Below, in pieces: positions 16,919-26,257 of a stretch of 64,000 nt of DNA. The notes beneath the pieces are model-generated. The model made no database searches. It saw only the letters and a program-made list of their open reading frames with translations, and was not told the DNA's origin. Source of the DNA: Phyllobacteriaceae bacterium. Lineage in GTDB: Bacteria; Pseudomonadota; Alphaproteobacteria; Rhizobiales; Rhizobiaceae. The stretch's first letter is position 1. Every line of letters begins with the position of its first letter. Where the stretch lies: NCBI GenBank assembly GCA_024742765.1, contig JANSXT010000003.1, positions 124,001 to 188,000 of the forward strand, read 5' to 3'. The position numbers and the translations under genes were made by a program.

Positions 16919-18058
16919 TCAAAAACGTACTTCTGTAGCCACCGAACTTATAAAGCGCGAAGGAAAGAAGGTTAGAACCGCTGCGCTGACGTTATCGGGT
17001 GGCGCGGGAAAGAAGGCCTCAATCTCATAAAAATCACTAGCAATCTGCGAAACTTGGGTCAATTGCATAAAAGCTGATTGATCGCCCCTAACCAGTGTTC
17101 TTCCAGCTAGACTCGCCCGCATAAGATCATAAACTCGACCGGCGGCGCGCAGAGACGTTTGATTGATATCCGTGCGAAACGTCATCGACCGTTGTGGCCT
17201 AAAGTTTATGACGCATAAGACTTCCCTGTTAAGCCTTTCGCACTTGGCAACCTCTATCGAATAACCGTCGCCATATACCGGTGGCGGTGGCGGGTCGTCT
17301 GCCTCGTCATCGACGAGCGCAAAGCTTTTGGTGGGACAGTCTTGTGCCGCCCGATCGGATAGTTGCTGTTGAATACCAGCCGCATTCTCGAGTTCGAAAT
17401 CGCTTGTGCGACTGGCCCAAACTATCGCGGTACGCCCCCCATCAATGCCGCCCATGCCAACGCCAATCACCTTGCCCCGATCATTAAGCACTGGAGCGCC
17501 TGACTCGCCTGGACGGATCGTGCCTTCGAGACTGTAGACCGTTTGTGAAAGCGATGGGCTGAGACAGTTTTCAAATGCTCCGCGCTCCGCCGCAGGGATG
17601 CGGTCCGCAAGGGGCAGTGTGTTTTCAATCCGGATATGCTGCGTTTCCAACTGACGGCCGATATCAAGAGGATAGCCGATCACACTAATGCTGCGAGTGG
17701 TCTCGCTCGAGAGGCTGAGCGTTTGCTCCGGATTGCCAGCCATAAAATCGATCAAATCAGGTGAACGCAGCAGAGCGATATCGGTGTCCAGATCGGCCTT
17801 AGTGATTTCCAGATCACGGAATACCGACCCCTGGTCGTTTCGGGCCTGTATCGAGTCGCAGCCAATTACCCCGTGGAGGGCCGTAACCATCCCGCGCTCG
17901 TCTTTTTCAAGAAAGCCAGTCAGAGCACGAGTTTCGCCAGCTTCGCAACCGCTGGCAGTGACTTTGTAGACCGCCAATCTTGCATCTGCGTGCGACTGTT
18001 GGGTTTGCGCCGAGAGAAAACCCAACAGAAGTAAACAAGATAGGACCATCAATTTCAT
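16919..18058 (-). CDS. Secreted trypsin-like serine protease
   Basis: This 379-residue protein has a Sec signal peptide (MKLMVLSCLLLLGFLSAQTQ, cleavage near SHADA). A chymotrypsin-fold domain follows with a full triad in order: His in MVTALHGVIG (~60), Asp in DLDTDIALL (~93), and Ser in RPGESGAPVLN (~187). A proline-rich linker DDPPPPPVYGDG (~255) leads to a C-terminal ~120-residue domain with two Cys (AKCERLNREVLCV) that I do not recognise. It is probably periplasmic. The start overlaps the stop of the upstream membrane-protein gene by 4 bp (ATGA), so the pair forms one operon and probably one functional unit. Confidence 0.82.
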   Translation of the reverse strand: MKLMVLSCLLLLGFLSAQTQQSHADARLAVYKVTASGCEAGETRALTGFLEKDERGMVTALHGVIGCDSIQARNDQGSVFRDLEITKADLDTDIALLRSPDLIDFMAGNPEQTLSLSSETTRSISVIGYPLDIGRQLETQHIRIENTLPLADRIPAAERGAFENCLSPSLSQTVYSLEGTIRPGESGAPVLNDRGKVIGVGMGGIDGGRTAIVWASRTSDFELENAAGIQQQLSDRAAQDCPTKSFALVDDEADDPPPPPVYGDGYSIEVAKCERLNREVLCVINFRPQRSMTFRTDINQTSLRAAGRVYDLMRASLAGRTLVRGDQSAFMQLTQVSQIASDFYEIEAFFPAPPDNVSAAVLTFFPSRFISSVATEVRF

Positions 18059-18699
18059 CGTTCGTTCTCCGGGCAGGTTACGGGAAGAAGCAGTTCCAGT
18101 TCTTCATTCGAGAGCACGCCTGCCAGCCTAGCAACGACGGCAGACTCGACCGCCTCGAAGGCGCTACGAAGTCTCTCTGTTCCGCTGTCACGCGCATTTT
18201 CGAGACGCCCACATTCTTCCCCACTTACGGCGAACAAAGAGGGCGTTGCAGCGACAGCTTGACGTTCGGCGATCGCTACCGTGGTGTCGCCTACGATCCC
18301 AACGTGGGCGGCAAAAAGCGCGTTCGCCACTTGGCGTTGATCTAGACCTAGCTCAACCCACTCATCGATGGTCTCTTTCGTCCCGTCCGGCGGCTTGTAT
18401 GCTGCGACACTGCTTGAGAACATGAAGTGATCGGCGGTATAGGTCGTCCGGGCCCATGCGCCTACCACTGCGCCGGCAACAATTCCTAGGACAAGAACTG
18501 AAAGCGGCCAAACTGATACTGTGCGCACGCTTTTCTGTGGTCCCTGAGGTGGACCTGAAAGCCCAGCAATCACGGTCGTCACCGCTGCGGTTGTTGCCAT
18601 GAGGCTAGTCAATATAACAGACAAAACCGGCGACGTACTCAAGCCGCTCAGAACACCAATACCGATACCAACCATGAGTAACGCTAGATAACTCAACAC
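18055..18699 (-). CDS. Small membrane protein paired with trypsin-like protease
   Basis: This ~214-residue protein has hydrophobic segments at ~3-22, ~26-46 and ~66-86. A ~125-residue soluble tail follows, probably periplasmic, with two Cys (GEECGRLE and VTCPENE) and helical content. No family is recognised. Translation starts at GTG 18699 or, with better spacing from AGGAG, TTG 18696. The last codons overlap the protease start. The arrangement suggests a membrane anchor, sensor or inhibitor for the protease. A weak TTGATG -35 lies upstream on the minus strand. Confidence 0.7.
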   Translation of the reverse strand: MLSYLALLMVGIGIGVLSGLSTSPVLSVILTSLMATTAAVTTVIAGLSGPPQGPQKSVRTVSVWPLSVLVLGIVAGAVVGAWARTTYTADHFMFSSSVAAYKPPDGTKETIDEWVELGLDQRQVANALFAAHVGIVGDTTVAIAERQAVAATPSLFAVSGEECGRLENARDSGTERLRSAFEAVESAVVARLAGVLSNEELELLLPVTCPENER

Positions 18700-19004
18700 A
18701 CTTCTCCTGTGTCGGCTACAATTTTTCGGACAGATAGCATCAAGATCTGATGTCAGTCGATTGATTTATACAAGTCGAGAGACAGCTGCCGTTCATCCCG
18801 TCTTTAGGAACGTCAAAGCTGGGCTCGGAGCCGCCAATGGGTGAGCGACAGTTCATGGTGGCGAAGGAGATATGGCTGGATGACATTTGCGCGGCCGAGC
18901 CCGCAATCCGATCGCGCGACCGCTTGGCCTATCTCGGCCACTTGTCGCATTGCAGTGCTCCGGAGCACGCCGACGTCATATTTGAGGGCGATGCCATTGA
19001 TGCT
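18700..19004. other. Intergenic between convergent-context cassettes
   Basis: About 305 bp holding the promoter side of the membrane-protein/protease operon and the 3' flank of the ferric-reductase-like gene. Overlapping plus-strand frames are present but match no known family. No convincing terminator was seen. Confidence 0.4.
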
Positions 19005-19640
19005 TTATCCGGCGTCGCGCTTTGCGGCGTTACCTCCGCGGCGCGTTCCGGTCGCCCAGACCGGCAAGCTGGCCACAACCTTAGCGGTCACAATCAGGAC
19101 AAGAACGCAGAGCGCTGTCTTCGACCAAGTTCCCATCGTCCCCTCGATCAGCATGGCATGGACGATGCTGCCGACGACGATGACCATCGCAAGGCCTGTA
19201 TGAATGCGACGCCAGGTGCGCGGTCGCAGCCGTAATGGTCGGCGCAGCGCGGCAAGAAGTGCGACAGCGAACACGGCCCACATCGCGATCACGCCCCACG
19301 CGGAAAACGGCGTCGGCGAAACGAAAAGAAGCGCGTCGACCACATCCGGAGGGCTGGTGATCCAGAGGCCCCCGACATGGATCACAACCGCAGCAACAAG
19401 CGCGCCGCCGATCCACAGATGGACGCGCCGTCCAAGCGTCCCAAGCAGACCCGGCAAATATCCACCGGCAAGCAGAGGCTGAACGAGAAGGAGCGCCAGC
19501 GCGATGATGCCCGCAAATCCGGCCACGATATAAGTCGGGTCACGCCAAGCCAGCAACGGGCTGGCCGCTGCTATTGCGATCGGCACAAAAATGGCGGTGG
19601 CAAGAGCGGTCCAGACTGCCGCCGTACGAACCCGACTCAC
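19005..19640 (-). CDS. Ferric-reductase-like heme membrane protein
   Basis: This 211-residue protein has about six hydrophobic helices and the arrangement of a ferric-reductase-like transmembrane domain. Candidate heme-ligand His residues are RRVHLWIGG, AVVIHVGGLW, RRIHTGLAM and GSIVHAMLI, spaced as two pairs on two helices. No flavin or NAD domain is attached. GTG start at 19640 follows GGAAAGGT and lies 20 bp after the upstream Tat-exported gene. It likely shuttles electrons across the membrane to or from a partner, possibly the neighbouring exported protein. Confidence 0.78.
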   Translation of the reverse strand: MSRVRTAAVWTALATAIFVPIAIAAASPLLAWRDPTYIVAGFAGIIALALLLVQPLLAGGYLPGLLGTLGRRVHLWIGGALVAAVVIHVGGLWITSPPDVVDALLFVSPTPFSAWGVIAMWAVFAVALLAALRRPLRLRPRTWRRIHTGLAMVIVVGSIVHAMLIEGTMGTWSKTALCVLVLIVTAKVVASLPVWATGTRRGGNAAKRDAG

Positions 19641-19660
19641 ACCTTTCCGGCCGACTGCAT

Positions 19661-20143
19661 TCAGGCCGGCTGAAGCACGAAATGCGCGCTCAAGCTCGTG
19701 TCGCTCGAACTCGCCATGACAGGGCGCAGGAACACGGTTTCGAAGGCATCATCGTCATAGGCGAGATGGCCATGGGGCTGGCCGAAGGCCGGCACGATCT
19801 GCGGCATCTCGAGACGGAACTCGCCGTTGGCGTCGGTCAGCGTCGCACCGTGGCTGTGCGGATCGCGCTCATGTCCTTCGGTCGTGTGGGCCCAGATCTG
19901 GATGCGCTGGCCCGCAAGCGGAGCGCCATCGCCTGCTCGACGCACGGTGCCCGTCATCCAGAAGCCGCCGCCGCCGATCCGGTCGACGATCGGTGCGCCA
20001 GGCAGATAATTGTTGGATCCGCCCCGCATCGAGCGAGTCGGTGCGAGACTTTGCGCACTGGCTGGGACAAGCAAACCGGGGACAGCCGAGACCATAGCGC
20101 CAGCTGCGAGGACCGTACGGCGCGTCAATGGAATGGAGTTCAT
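19661..20143 (-). CDS. Tat-exported intradiol-dioxygenase-like protein
   Basis: This 160-residue protein has a twin-arginine leader (PLTRRTVLAAGAMVSAVPGL) and a small beta-sandwich domain of intradiol ring-cleavage dioxygenase type: FWMTGTVRRAGDGAPLAGQR, IQIWAHTTEGHERDPHSHGA, and FRLEMPQIVP then GHLAYDDDAF. His/Tyr iron ligands are plausible (two His after IQIWAH, and one in PHGH), but the full 2-His/2-Tyr set is not obvious. It is the first gene of a pair with the ferric-reductase-like protein. This exported subtype has no well-established substrate. Confidence 0.75.
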   Translation of the reverse strand: MNSIPLTRRTVLAAGAMVSAVPGLLVPASAQSLAPTRSMRGGSNNYLPGAPIVDRIGGGGFWMTGTVRRAGDGAPLAGQRIQIWAHTTEGHERDPHSHGATLTDANGEFRLEMPQIVPAFGQPHGHLAYDDDAFETVFLRPVMASSSDTSLSAHFVLQPA

Positions 20144-20885
20144 TGCATCGTCTCCTGTTAGTACGCATTTTCGGCGACCTTCGCAGGCTCAATACCGATG
20201 GAAATAGACCGTTTTGCGGCCGGACCAAGGTATGTGGGGCACGCGATGAGTGTGCTCACGGCTTCGTGATGCTGCGGCTGCTTGGCGAGAACTTCGGCTT
20301 GCCGGCGGTCGGGTTTCATGCAGATGCAGCGAGTGGCGGCAACGCTTGGACGGAAAGACATCTTCAGTCCGACTATGGCGGCGTAGCAGGCATTGGACCC
20401 AAACGCGCCTTCGGCCCAAAGCCAACGTCCGGGCACCAGCCATCAGATGTCAGCATCCCGAATGTGGCGATCATCAATCCGCTTGATCATGCCGTGCGTT
20501 GTTTTCACTCGCTCCAGTATGCGAGCGCATGCCAGCGTCGCGGCCGGCGGCCATTCGGCCAGACCGATGTCACCGTTTTCGATGCAGTTCTGAAACGCGG
20601 TTGCCTCGTGGGCTTGGCCGGCTCCAATGGGTGCCAGTTCAAACAAGCGGACGTCCGCCCCTCGAACGAGCCGCACAACCTCCTCATGGTGGAGATGATC
20701 AGGGATCTCGATGCGCCCCGCGTCCCCGACCCGAGAGACCGAGACGGGCGAACCGAGTCGCCTGCGACGAAACATGGCGCCCCATCGTAACGACATGGGC
20801 GGCTGGCCGATCTGCGATCCACAAAACCTAGCTGACGAGCGATCGACAAGCCGCTTGTTCGCCCGGCGTGATCTGGGGTCCGCGT
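20144..20885. other. Unassigned 740-bp segment upstream of ABC ATPase 3' end
   Basis: Several medium frames overlap here on both strands. A minus-strand frame ending at 20443 (reading GRIEIPDHLHHEEVVRLVRG, then FELAPIGAGQAHEATAF) is the most protein-like, about 115 codons from an ATG near 20797, but I recognise no family. It may be a decayed gene at the left edge of the catabolic block. The AGGAGA site and start of the Tat-exported gene lie at its left end. Confidence 0.35.
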
Positions 20886-21995
20886 TCAGCCAATCCGTTT
20901 GCCGGTTTCCGGATCGAACACCAGCGCCTTGTCCATGTTGACCGCAAAGTCGATCGTCGCGCCCGGCCGCACCTCGGCATCGGCGCGCATCCTGGCGATG
21001 CACTCCTTGCCCGAGATTTGCGAGGTCACGAATGTGTCGGAACCGGCGGGCTCGGTCACGCCGACGATGTTCGTGATGGTCTGGATGTTGGTGGACTTCC
21101 TGTCGGCCCCTTCGGCGTCCGTGATCGATTCGGGACGCACGCCCAGAATGATCTGACGCCCGTTCTCACCAGCCAGCCTGCCCGCCGAAAGCTTCAGGTG
21201 CCTGGCGTCCCCGGACGCATCGCTGACCTCGGCGTTTGCCGCGCCATCGCGCTCGACGATGGTCGCGGGGATTAGGTTCATCGACGGCGAGCCCATGAAA
21301 GACGCAACGAAAACGTTCGCCGGATTGTCGTAGATCTCCTTGGGCGTGCCGAGCTGCTGGACGTAGCCGCCATTCATCACCGCAATTCGGGTCGACAGAG
21401 TCATCGCCTCGATCTGGTCATGGGTGACATAAACGATCGTCGTGCCGAGGTTTTGGTGAAGCTTCTTGATCTCGGTGCGCATGTCGACACGCAGCTTGGC
21501 GTCGAGGTTCGACAGGGGCTCGTCGAACAGGAAAACGTCCGGATCGCGCACCAGGGCGCGGCCCATCGCCACCCGCTGACGCTGGCCGCCCGACAACTGG
21601 CCGGGCTTGCGGTCGAGAAGCTGCTCGATCTGGAGAAGCTTCGCCACATCGGCCATTGCCTTGTCGCGCTCGGGCTTTGCCACCCCGTGCATCTCAAGCC
21701 CGAATGTGATGTTCTGGCCCACTGTCATGTTGGGATAGAGTGCATAGGACTGGAACACCATGGCGATGTTCCGCTTTGACGGATGCACCCCGTTCATGAC
21801 CTGGCCCTTGATCGAAATCTCGCCGGTCGTGATGTCTTCGAGCCCGGCGATCATGTTCAAAAGGGTCGACTTGCCGCAACCGGACGGGCCGACAAGGACA
21901 AGAAACTCCCCCTCCTCCACCGCGATGTCGACACGGTGCAGCACCTCGACGGCGCCATAGGACTTGGTGACATTGTCGATATCGAGAAAGCCCAT
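20886..21995 (-). CDS. Sugar ABC importer ATPase, UgpC/MsmK-like
   Basis: This 369-residue MalK-type ATPase has Walker A GPSGCGKSTLL (~36), Q-loop MVFQSYALYP, signature LSGGQRQRVAMGRAL (~134), Walker B VFLFDEPLSNLD (~155), H-loop VTHDQ and a C-terminal TOBE regulatory domain (GVRPESI, ~290). It is the last gene of a four-gene minus-strand operon (binding protein, two permeases, ATPase) and powers glucose/mannose-type or glycoside uptake. It starts 3 bp after the preceding permease stop. Confidence 0.93.
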   Translation of the reverse strand: MGFLDIDNVTKSYGAVEVLHRVDIAVEEGEFLVLVGPSGCGKSTLLNMIAGLEDITTGEISIKGQVMNGVHPSKRNIAMVFQSYALYPNMTVGQNITFGLEMHGVAKPERDKAMADVAKLLQIEQLLDRKPGQLSGGQRQRVAMGRALVRDPDVFLFDEPLSNLDAKLRVDMRTEIKKLHQNLGTTIVYVTHDQIEAMTLSTRIAVMNGGYVQQLGTPKEIYDNPANVFVASFMGSPSMNLIPATIVERDGAANAEVSDASGDARHLKLSAGRLAGENGRQIILGVRPESITDAEGADRKSTNIQTITNIVGVTEPAGSDTFVTSQISGKECIARMRADAEVRPGATIDFAVNMDKALVFDPETGKRIG

Positions 21996-21998
21996 CGG

Positions 21999-22883
21999 TC
22001 AGCCTTTCACACTGCCAGCCATCAGGCCGCGCACGAAGTACCGGCCCGCGACGATGTAGACGAGAAGCGTCGGCAGGGCCGCGAGGATCGCGCCGGCAAA
22101 ATGGACATTGTATTCCTTCACCCCGGTCGAACTCTGGACCAGGTTGTTGAGCGCCACGGTCATCGGCGCGCCGTCACCCGACGCGAACGACGCGCCGAAC
22201 AGGAAGTCGTTCCAGATGTTGGTGAACTGCCAGATGATGCAGACCACCGCGATCGGGCCAGAGGACGGAACGAGAATGCGCCAGAAAATCTGGAAGAACC
22301 CCGCGCCGTCAATCTGCGCCGCCCGCACCAGTTCGGTCGGAAAGACCGCATAATAGTTGCGGAAATAGAGCGTCGAGAACCCGACACCATAGACCACATG
22401 GACGAGGACAAGCCCGGCCGTTGAGCCCGAAAGGCCCAGAAAGCCAAGCACGGCGGCCATCGGTATAAGCACGATTTGGAACGGAATGAAGCAGGCAAAC
22501 AGCATCAGTCCGAACAGGATCGTGTCGCCCCGGAAGCGCCATTTGGTCAGCACGTAGCCATTGAGTGCGCCGAGCACCGTCGAGATGGCGACCGCCGGCA
22601 CGACCATCGAGATCGAGTTCCAGAAATAGGGCCGCAGCCCTGTCGGCTGTACGCCGATCTGCGCGGTGCTCCATGCCTTGGCCCAGGGCTCCAGCGTCCA
22701 GACCTGCGGCAGCGCCATCATGCCGCCGCCGGTGATCTCGGCGAGCGGTTTCACCGAGTTCACCAGCATCACATAAAGCGGCAGCATGTAGAACAGGACG
22801 AACAGCAAAAGCACCAGATAGATCAGTGCCCGCGTGACGCGGCCGGTGCGGATCGCAGTATCCTGCGTGGCAACGGCCATCAT
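21999..22883 (-). CDS. Sugar ABC importer permease, MalG/GtsC-like
   Basis: From ATG 22883 (overlapping the upstream stop, ATGA) the protein has 294 residues with six membrane helices. The CUT1 EAA-type loop ELVRAAQIDGAGFFQIFWRI is near residue 190. The C-terminus GRYFVRGLMAGSVKG is the usual MalG-type ending that contacts the ATPase. A frame extension to 23333 runs through the neighbouring gene and is discarded. It pairs with the permease encoded just upstream. Confidence 0.92.
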   Translation of the reverse strand: MMAVATQDTAIRTGRVTRALIYLVLLLFVLFYMLPLYVMLVNSVKPLAEITGGGMMALPQVWTLEPWAKAWSTAQIGVQPTGLRPYFWNSISMVVPAVAISTVLGALNGYVLTKWRFRGDTILFGLMLFACFIPFQIVLIPMAAVLGFLGLSGSTAGLVLVHVVYGVGFSTLYFRNYYAVFPTELVRAAQIDGAGFFQIFWRILVPSSGPIAVVCIIWQFTNIWNDFLFGASFASGDGAPMTVALNNLVQSSTGVKEYNVHFAGAILAALPTLLVYIVAGRYFVRGLMAGSVKG

Positions 22884-23797
22884 CTTTTCTCCCGCAGTTC
22901 GGCATAGAGGTAGGGGATCATGATTGCCGCGATCGTCATCAGCATGATCACGGCCGAGGAGGCGCCAATTCCCATCTGGTTGCGGCTGAACGTGTAGGAA
23001 TACATGAAGGTCGCGGGCAGTTCGGTCGCCCGGCCCGGCCCACCGCCGGTCATCGCGATCACAAGATCGAACGTCTTGATCGCCAGATGCGCGAGAATGA
23101 CGAAAGCGGACAGGAATGCGGGCCGCAATTGCGGGATGATGATCCGCCGGTAGAGGTTCCAATTCGACGCGCCATCCATCTGCGCGGCTTTGAGGATTTC
23201 GTTGTCGATGCCGCGCAGGCCAGCCAGGAACATCGCCATCACGAAGCCGCTGGTCTGCCAGACGGCCGCCAAAACGATCGTGTAGATCGCGAAGTCGCGG
23301 TTCTTGATCCAGTCGAAGCTGAAGCTCGCCCAACCCCAGCTCTGCACGATGTTCTCAAGTCCGATGCCGGGATCGAGAAACCATTTCCACGCCGTGCCGG
23401 TGACAATGAAGCTCAGCGCCATGGGATAGAGATAGAGAGGCCGCAGAAAGCCCTCGCCGCGTATCTTCTGATCGAGCAGAATCGCCAGCGTCAATCCGAT
23501 GAGAGTGCAGATGACGATGTAAAGGCCGGCGAAGATCGCCATGTTCGTCAGCGAAATCTCCCAATGGGAGAGGCTGAAGAGCTTGGCGTAGTTTGTGAAC
23601 CCGATCAGGTCGTAGGTCGGCTGGCCGTCCGGTCCGACAAAGGGCAGGATCCGGCTGTTGGTGAACGAAACATACACCGTGAACCCGATGAAGCCGTAGA
23701 CGAAGACCAGAACGAGCGCCAACGATGGCGACAGGACCAGTTTCGGCAACCAGGTCTGAAGGCGCGTTCTGAAGTCGGGCGTGGCGTTGGCCGCCAT
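22880..23797 (-). CDS. Sugar ABC importer permease, MalF/GtsB-like
   Basis: This 305-residue CUT1 permease has six helices. The EAA loop is ILKAAQMDGASNWNLYRRI near residue 205, and the conserved MTGGGPGRATE segment typical of MalF-type sugar permeases is near 260. It forms the channel with the MalG-like partner. It is preceded by a strong GC hairpin that separates it from the binding-protein gene. Confidence 0.92.
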   Translation of the reverse strand: MAANATPDFRTRLQTWLPKLVLSPSLALVLVFVYGFIGFTVYVSFTNSRILPFVGPDGQPTYDLIGFTNYAKLFSLSHWEISLTNMAIFAGLYIVICTLIGLTLAILLDQKIRGEGFLRPLYLYPMALSFIVTGTAWKWFLDPGIGLENIVQSWGWASFSFDWIKNRDFAIYTIVLAAVWQTSGFVMAMFLAGLRGIDNEILKAAQMDGASNWNLYRRIIIPQLRPAFLSAFVILAHLAIKTFDLVIAMTGGGPGRATELPATFMYSYTFSRNQMGIGASSAVIMLMTIAAIMIPYLYAELREKR

Positions 23798-23835
23798 GGA
23801 ACTGGCCCCCTCGGCGCGTGGTTCCGCTAGAGCGC

Positions 23836-23856
23836 GGGGCGGCCGATGGCCGCCCC
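23836..23856 (-). promoter_or_regulatory. Intercistronic hairpin after binding-protein gene
   Basis: GGGGCGGCC-GAT-GGCCGCCCC is a perfect 9-bp stem with a 3-nt loop, 11 bp after the binding-protein stop and 39 bp before the permease start. It has no U tract, consistent with an mRNA-stabilising or attenuating hairpin. Confidence 0.65.
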
Positions 23857-23866
23857 ACAGGGAGGA

Positions 23867-25120
23867 TTACTGGGCGATCGACACCGCGTCGACCAGTTCG
23901 GCGACAGCGGTTTCGCTGTCATACTCGCCGTTGAAGTGTGCAGTCACAACGTCGTAGATGGCGTTTTTGACCGCCGCCGGATTGGCGTGGCCATGCGCCA
24001 TCGACCCGAACAGATTGCCGGACGATGCGGCCGCCGCAAGATCGGCCATGCCCTGTTTGCCGCAGGCATCGAACGCCTCATCCGACACGTCCGTCCGCGC
24101 CGGAACCGAGCCCTTGACCACGTTGAAGGCCGACTGGAAAGACGGTGACAGGATGGCCGACGCCAGGGCGGCCTGTTCGTCGGAGACGACACCACCCTGG
24201 TCGAACATCATGAACTGGTCGGCATTGAAGGTGACCTGTTCCTGCGTGCCCGGGAAGCGGAAGCACAGGAAGTCCTCGCCCGGCACCTTGTCGGCGTTCA
24301 GAAACTCGCCCTTGGCCCAGTCGCCCATCATCTGGAAGCCGGCTTCGCCATTGATGACCATCGCCGTGGCGAGGTTCCAGTCGCGGCCCGAGAAATTGTC
24401 ATCGACATTGGCACGGATGAACGCCATGCGGTCAAAGGCTTCCTTCATCGTGTCCGAGCCAAGCGCCTTTTCGTCGAGATCGATGAAGGCGGCCTTGTAG
24501 AACTCCGGTCCGCCGGCTGACATGGCGACCGCATCGAAGACCGTCGCGTCCTGCCAGGCCTGGCCACCATGGGCGATTGGCGTCACGCCCGCGGCGGACA
24601 GGGTCTCAACGGCGGCGACGAAGTCTTCCCATGTTTCCGGGATGGCGATGCCGTTCTCGTCCAGCACGGCCTTGTTCGCCCAGACCCAGTTGGTTGAGTG
24701 CACGTTGACCGGTGCCGAAATCCACTTGCCGTCATATTTGGCAAAGGCCTGAAGGGCCTCGGGGACGACGTCGTCCCAGCCTTCCTGCGCCGCGACCTCG
24801 TTCAGGTCGGCCAGTGCCCCTTGTGCACCCCAGTCGAGGATGTCAAAGCCCAGAGCCTGCACTGCGGTCGGCGCGTCGCCGGCGGTGACGCGGGCACGCA
24901 GGACCGTCATGGCCTGCTCACCGCCGCCACCGGCAACCGGCATGTCCTGCCAGCCGATGCCCTGACCTTCGAGGTCTTCTTTCAGCACGTTGAGCGCCGC
25001 GGCTTCGCCGCCGGACGTCCACCAGTGCAGAACCTCCACATCGGCCGCCTGTGCGGCACCTGCCGCAACCAATGCAACCACAGCTGCGCCCATGCGCAGA
25101 CGCATTCCAAATCGTGTCAT
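23867..25120 (-). CDS. Sugar-binding protein, GtsA-like
   Basis: This 417-residue periplasmic receptor has a Sec signal ([20 protein letters not shown], cleavage after AQA). An extracellular-binding domain type 1 follows: [19 protein letters not shown], split here by convention, then [16 protein letters not shown] and a late Cys pair ([10 protein letters not shown] and FDACGKQG) that could form the disulfide seen in glucose/mannose-binding GtsA proteins. It is the first gene of the importer operon. Its promoter carries both a TetR-type operator over the -35 and a LacI-type dyad over the -10. Confidence 0.9.
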   Translation of the reverse strand: MTRFGMRLRMGAAVVALVAAGAAQAADVEVLHWWTSGGEAAALNVLKEDLEGQGIGWQDMPVAGGGGEQAMTVLRARVTAGDAPTAVQALGFDILDWGAQGALADLNEVAAQEGWDDVVPEALQAFAKYDGKWISAPVNVHSTNWVWANKAVLDENGIAIPETWEDFVAAVETLSAAGVTPIAHGGQAWQDATVFDAVAMSAGGPEFYKAAFIDLDEKALGSDTMKEAFDRMAFIRANVDDNFSGRDWNLATAMVINGEAGFQMMGDWAKGEFLNADKVPGEDFLCFRFPGTQEQVTFNADQFMMFDQGGVVSDEQAALASAILSPSFQSAFNVVKGSVPARTDVSDEAFDACGKQGMADLAAAASSGNLFGSMAHGHANPAAVKNAIYDVVTAHFNGEYDSETAVAELVDAVSIAQ

Positions 25121-25161
25121 CTCAATCTCCCTTTTGGGCGGCCTCCTCGCCGCTCAGGGGG

Positions 25162-25192
25162 TTTATAACGTTGCAAGCCCGTGGTAAGTCAA
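25162..25192 (-). promoter_or_regulatory. Promoter of GtsA-type importer with LacI-type operator
   Basis: Read on the minus strand: -35 TTGACT (25187-25192), an 18-19-bp spacer, and -10 TTATAA/TATAAA (25162-25168). The dyad TTGCAACGTTATAA (25163-25176), with the central AACGTT typical of LacI operators, overlaps the -10. The divergent LacI gene starts 65 bp away and is the natural repressor. Both assignments are by inspection. Confidence 0.6.
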
Positions 25193-25203
25193 TAGTTAGT
25201 TAC
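25188..25203. promoter_or_regulatory. TetR-regulon operator site 1
   Basis: The minus strand reads GTAACTAACTATTGAC, a 16-bp match to the shared consensus GTAACYNNNTRGTTAC with a weaker right half. It overlaps the -35 of the GtsA-type importer promoter and also lies 38 bp upstream of the LacI start. Confidence 0.6.
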
Positions 25204-25240
25204 TAAAAGTAGCGCGTTTTGCAGTCGGAATGGGCCGGTC

Positions 25241-26257
25241 ATGTCGAAACCAACGCTGAAGACACTCGCCGAAGCGACCGGTCTTGCGCAGACGACCGTG
25301 TCGCGCGCGCTCAAGGATGATCCGAAAATTGCCATCGCAACCCGGCAAAGGGTCGCCAGCGCCGCCCGCGAAATCGGTTATGTCCCCGATCGCGCCGCGC
25401 AAAGGCTGCGGACAGGCCGAACCAATGTGATCGCCTTCGTGTCCAGCCCCCATGCCGAGATCATCGGTTTCCGCGGCTCGATGATGGCCGGTCTGTCCGA
25501 GGAACTCAAAGGCACGGACTACCATGTGACGATGACCCCCTATGACACCGACGCCAACCCGATGCGGCCGATACAAAACATCGTCCGCAACCGGCTGGCC
25601 GACGGCCTGATCTTTTCGGGAACGCAGCCGCGCGACCAGCGTGTCGACTATCTGCTCGAGACCGGCTTTCCTTTCGTCACGCATGGCCGGACCGACATGG
25701 CCGGCGGCCATGCATGGTGCGACTATGACAATGGCCAGTTCGTCGAACTGGCCCTTGAGCGGCTCGCAGGCCAAGGGCGCAGGACAGTCATGCTGTTCCG
25801 ACCCGCCCCGGATCTGACCTACGCGCGGCACATGACGGAGGCCGCCGTGAGAACCGGCACGCGTCTCGGGCTCGCCGTTACCCACCTCCGATCCGTTACC
25901 CTGTCGTCGCGGGCAAACGAAATACACGATCTGGTGGTGCGCCAGATCCGGTCGGGTTGCGCGCCCGATGCCTATCTGTGTCCGGGCGAGGTTCCGGCGC
26001 TGGCGGTCATCGCGGCGATTGGGGATTGCGGCCTCAGCGTCACGGACGACATCGCTGTTGTCGCCAAGCAGACATCGTCGGTGTTCGACCTTATCCGCCC
26101 CCGCATCGACACGATCCACGAAGATCTTCATGCGGCCGGTGCCTCGCTCGGGCGGCTGCTTCTGCGACGGATCGCCGGAGAACCCGCCGAACGACTACAG
26201 GACCTTCACGCGCCGCAGGAAAGGTTTCGCCCGGAGCGCCGGAAGGCGGTCATTTAG
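25241..26257 (+). CDS. LacI-family regulator of the GtsA-type importer
   Basis: This 338-residue protein has the LacI N-terminal HTH (PTLKTLAEATGLAQTTVSRA) and hinge (YVPDRAAQRLRTGRTN), followed by a periplasmic-binding-like sensor domain to ~330. It is transcribed divergently from the sugar-binding protein, the usual place for a local repressor of a CUT1 importer; AglR-type regulators in rhizobia have this arrangement. The 3' end overlaps the convergent TetR gene by 4 bp. The inducer is unknown but presumably the imported sugar or glycoside. Confidence 0.9.
   Translation: MSKPTLKTLAEATGLAQTTVSRALKDDPKIAIATRQRVASAAREIGYVPDRAAQRLRTGRTNVIAFVSSPHAEIIGFRGSMMAGLSEELKGTDYHVTMTPYDTDANPMRPIQNIVRNRLADGLIFSGTQPRDQRVDYLLETGFPFVTHGRTDMAGGHAWCDYDNGQFVELALERLAGQGRRTVMLFRPAPDLTYARHMTEAAVRTGTRLGLAVTHLRSVTLSSRANEIHDLVVRQIRSGCAPDAYLCPGEVPALAVIAAIGDCGLSVTDDIAVVAKQTSSVFDLIRPRIDTIHEDLHAAGASLGRLLLRRIAGEPAERLQDLHAPQERFRPERRKAVI

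Noticed and set aside
18837-19235. Plus-strand frames upstream of and antisense to the ferric-reductase-like gene
   Set aside because: No family motif; they overlap the 3' part of a clear membrane protein on the other strand.
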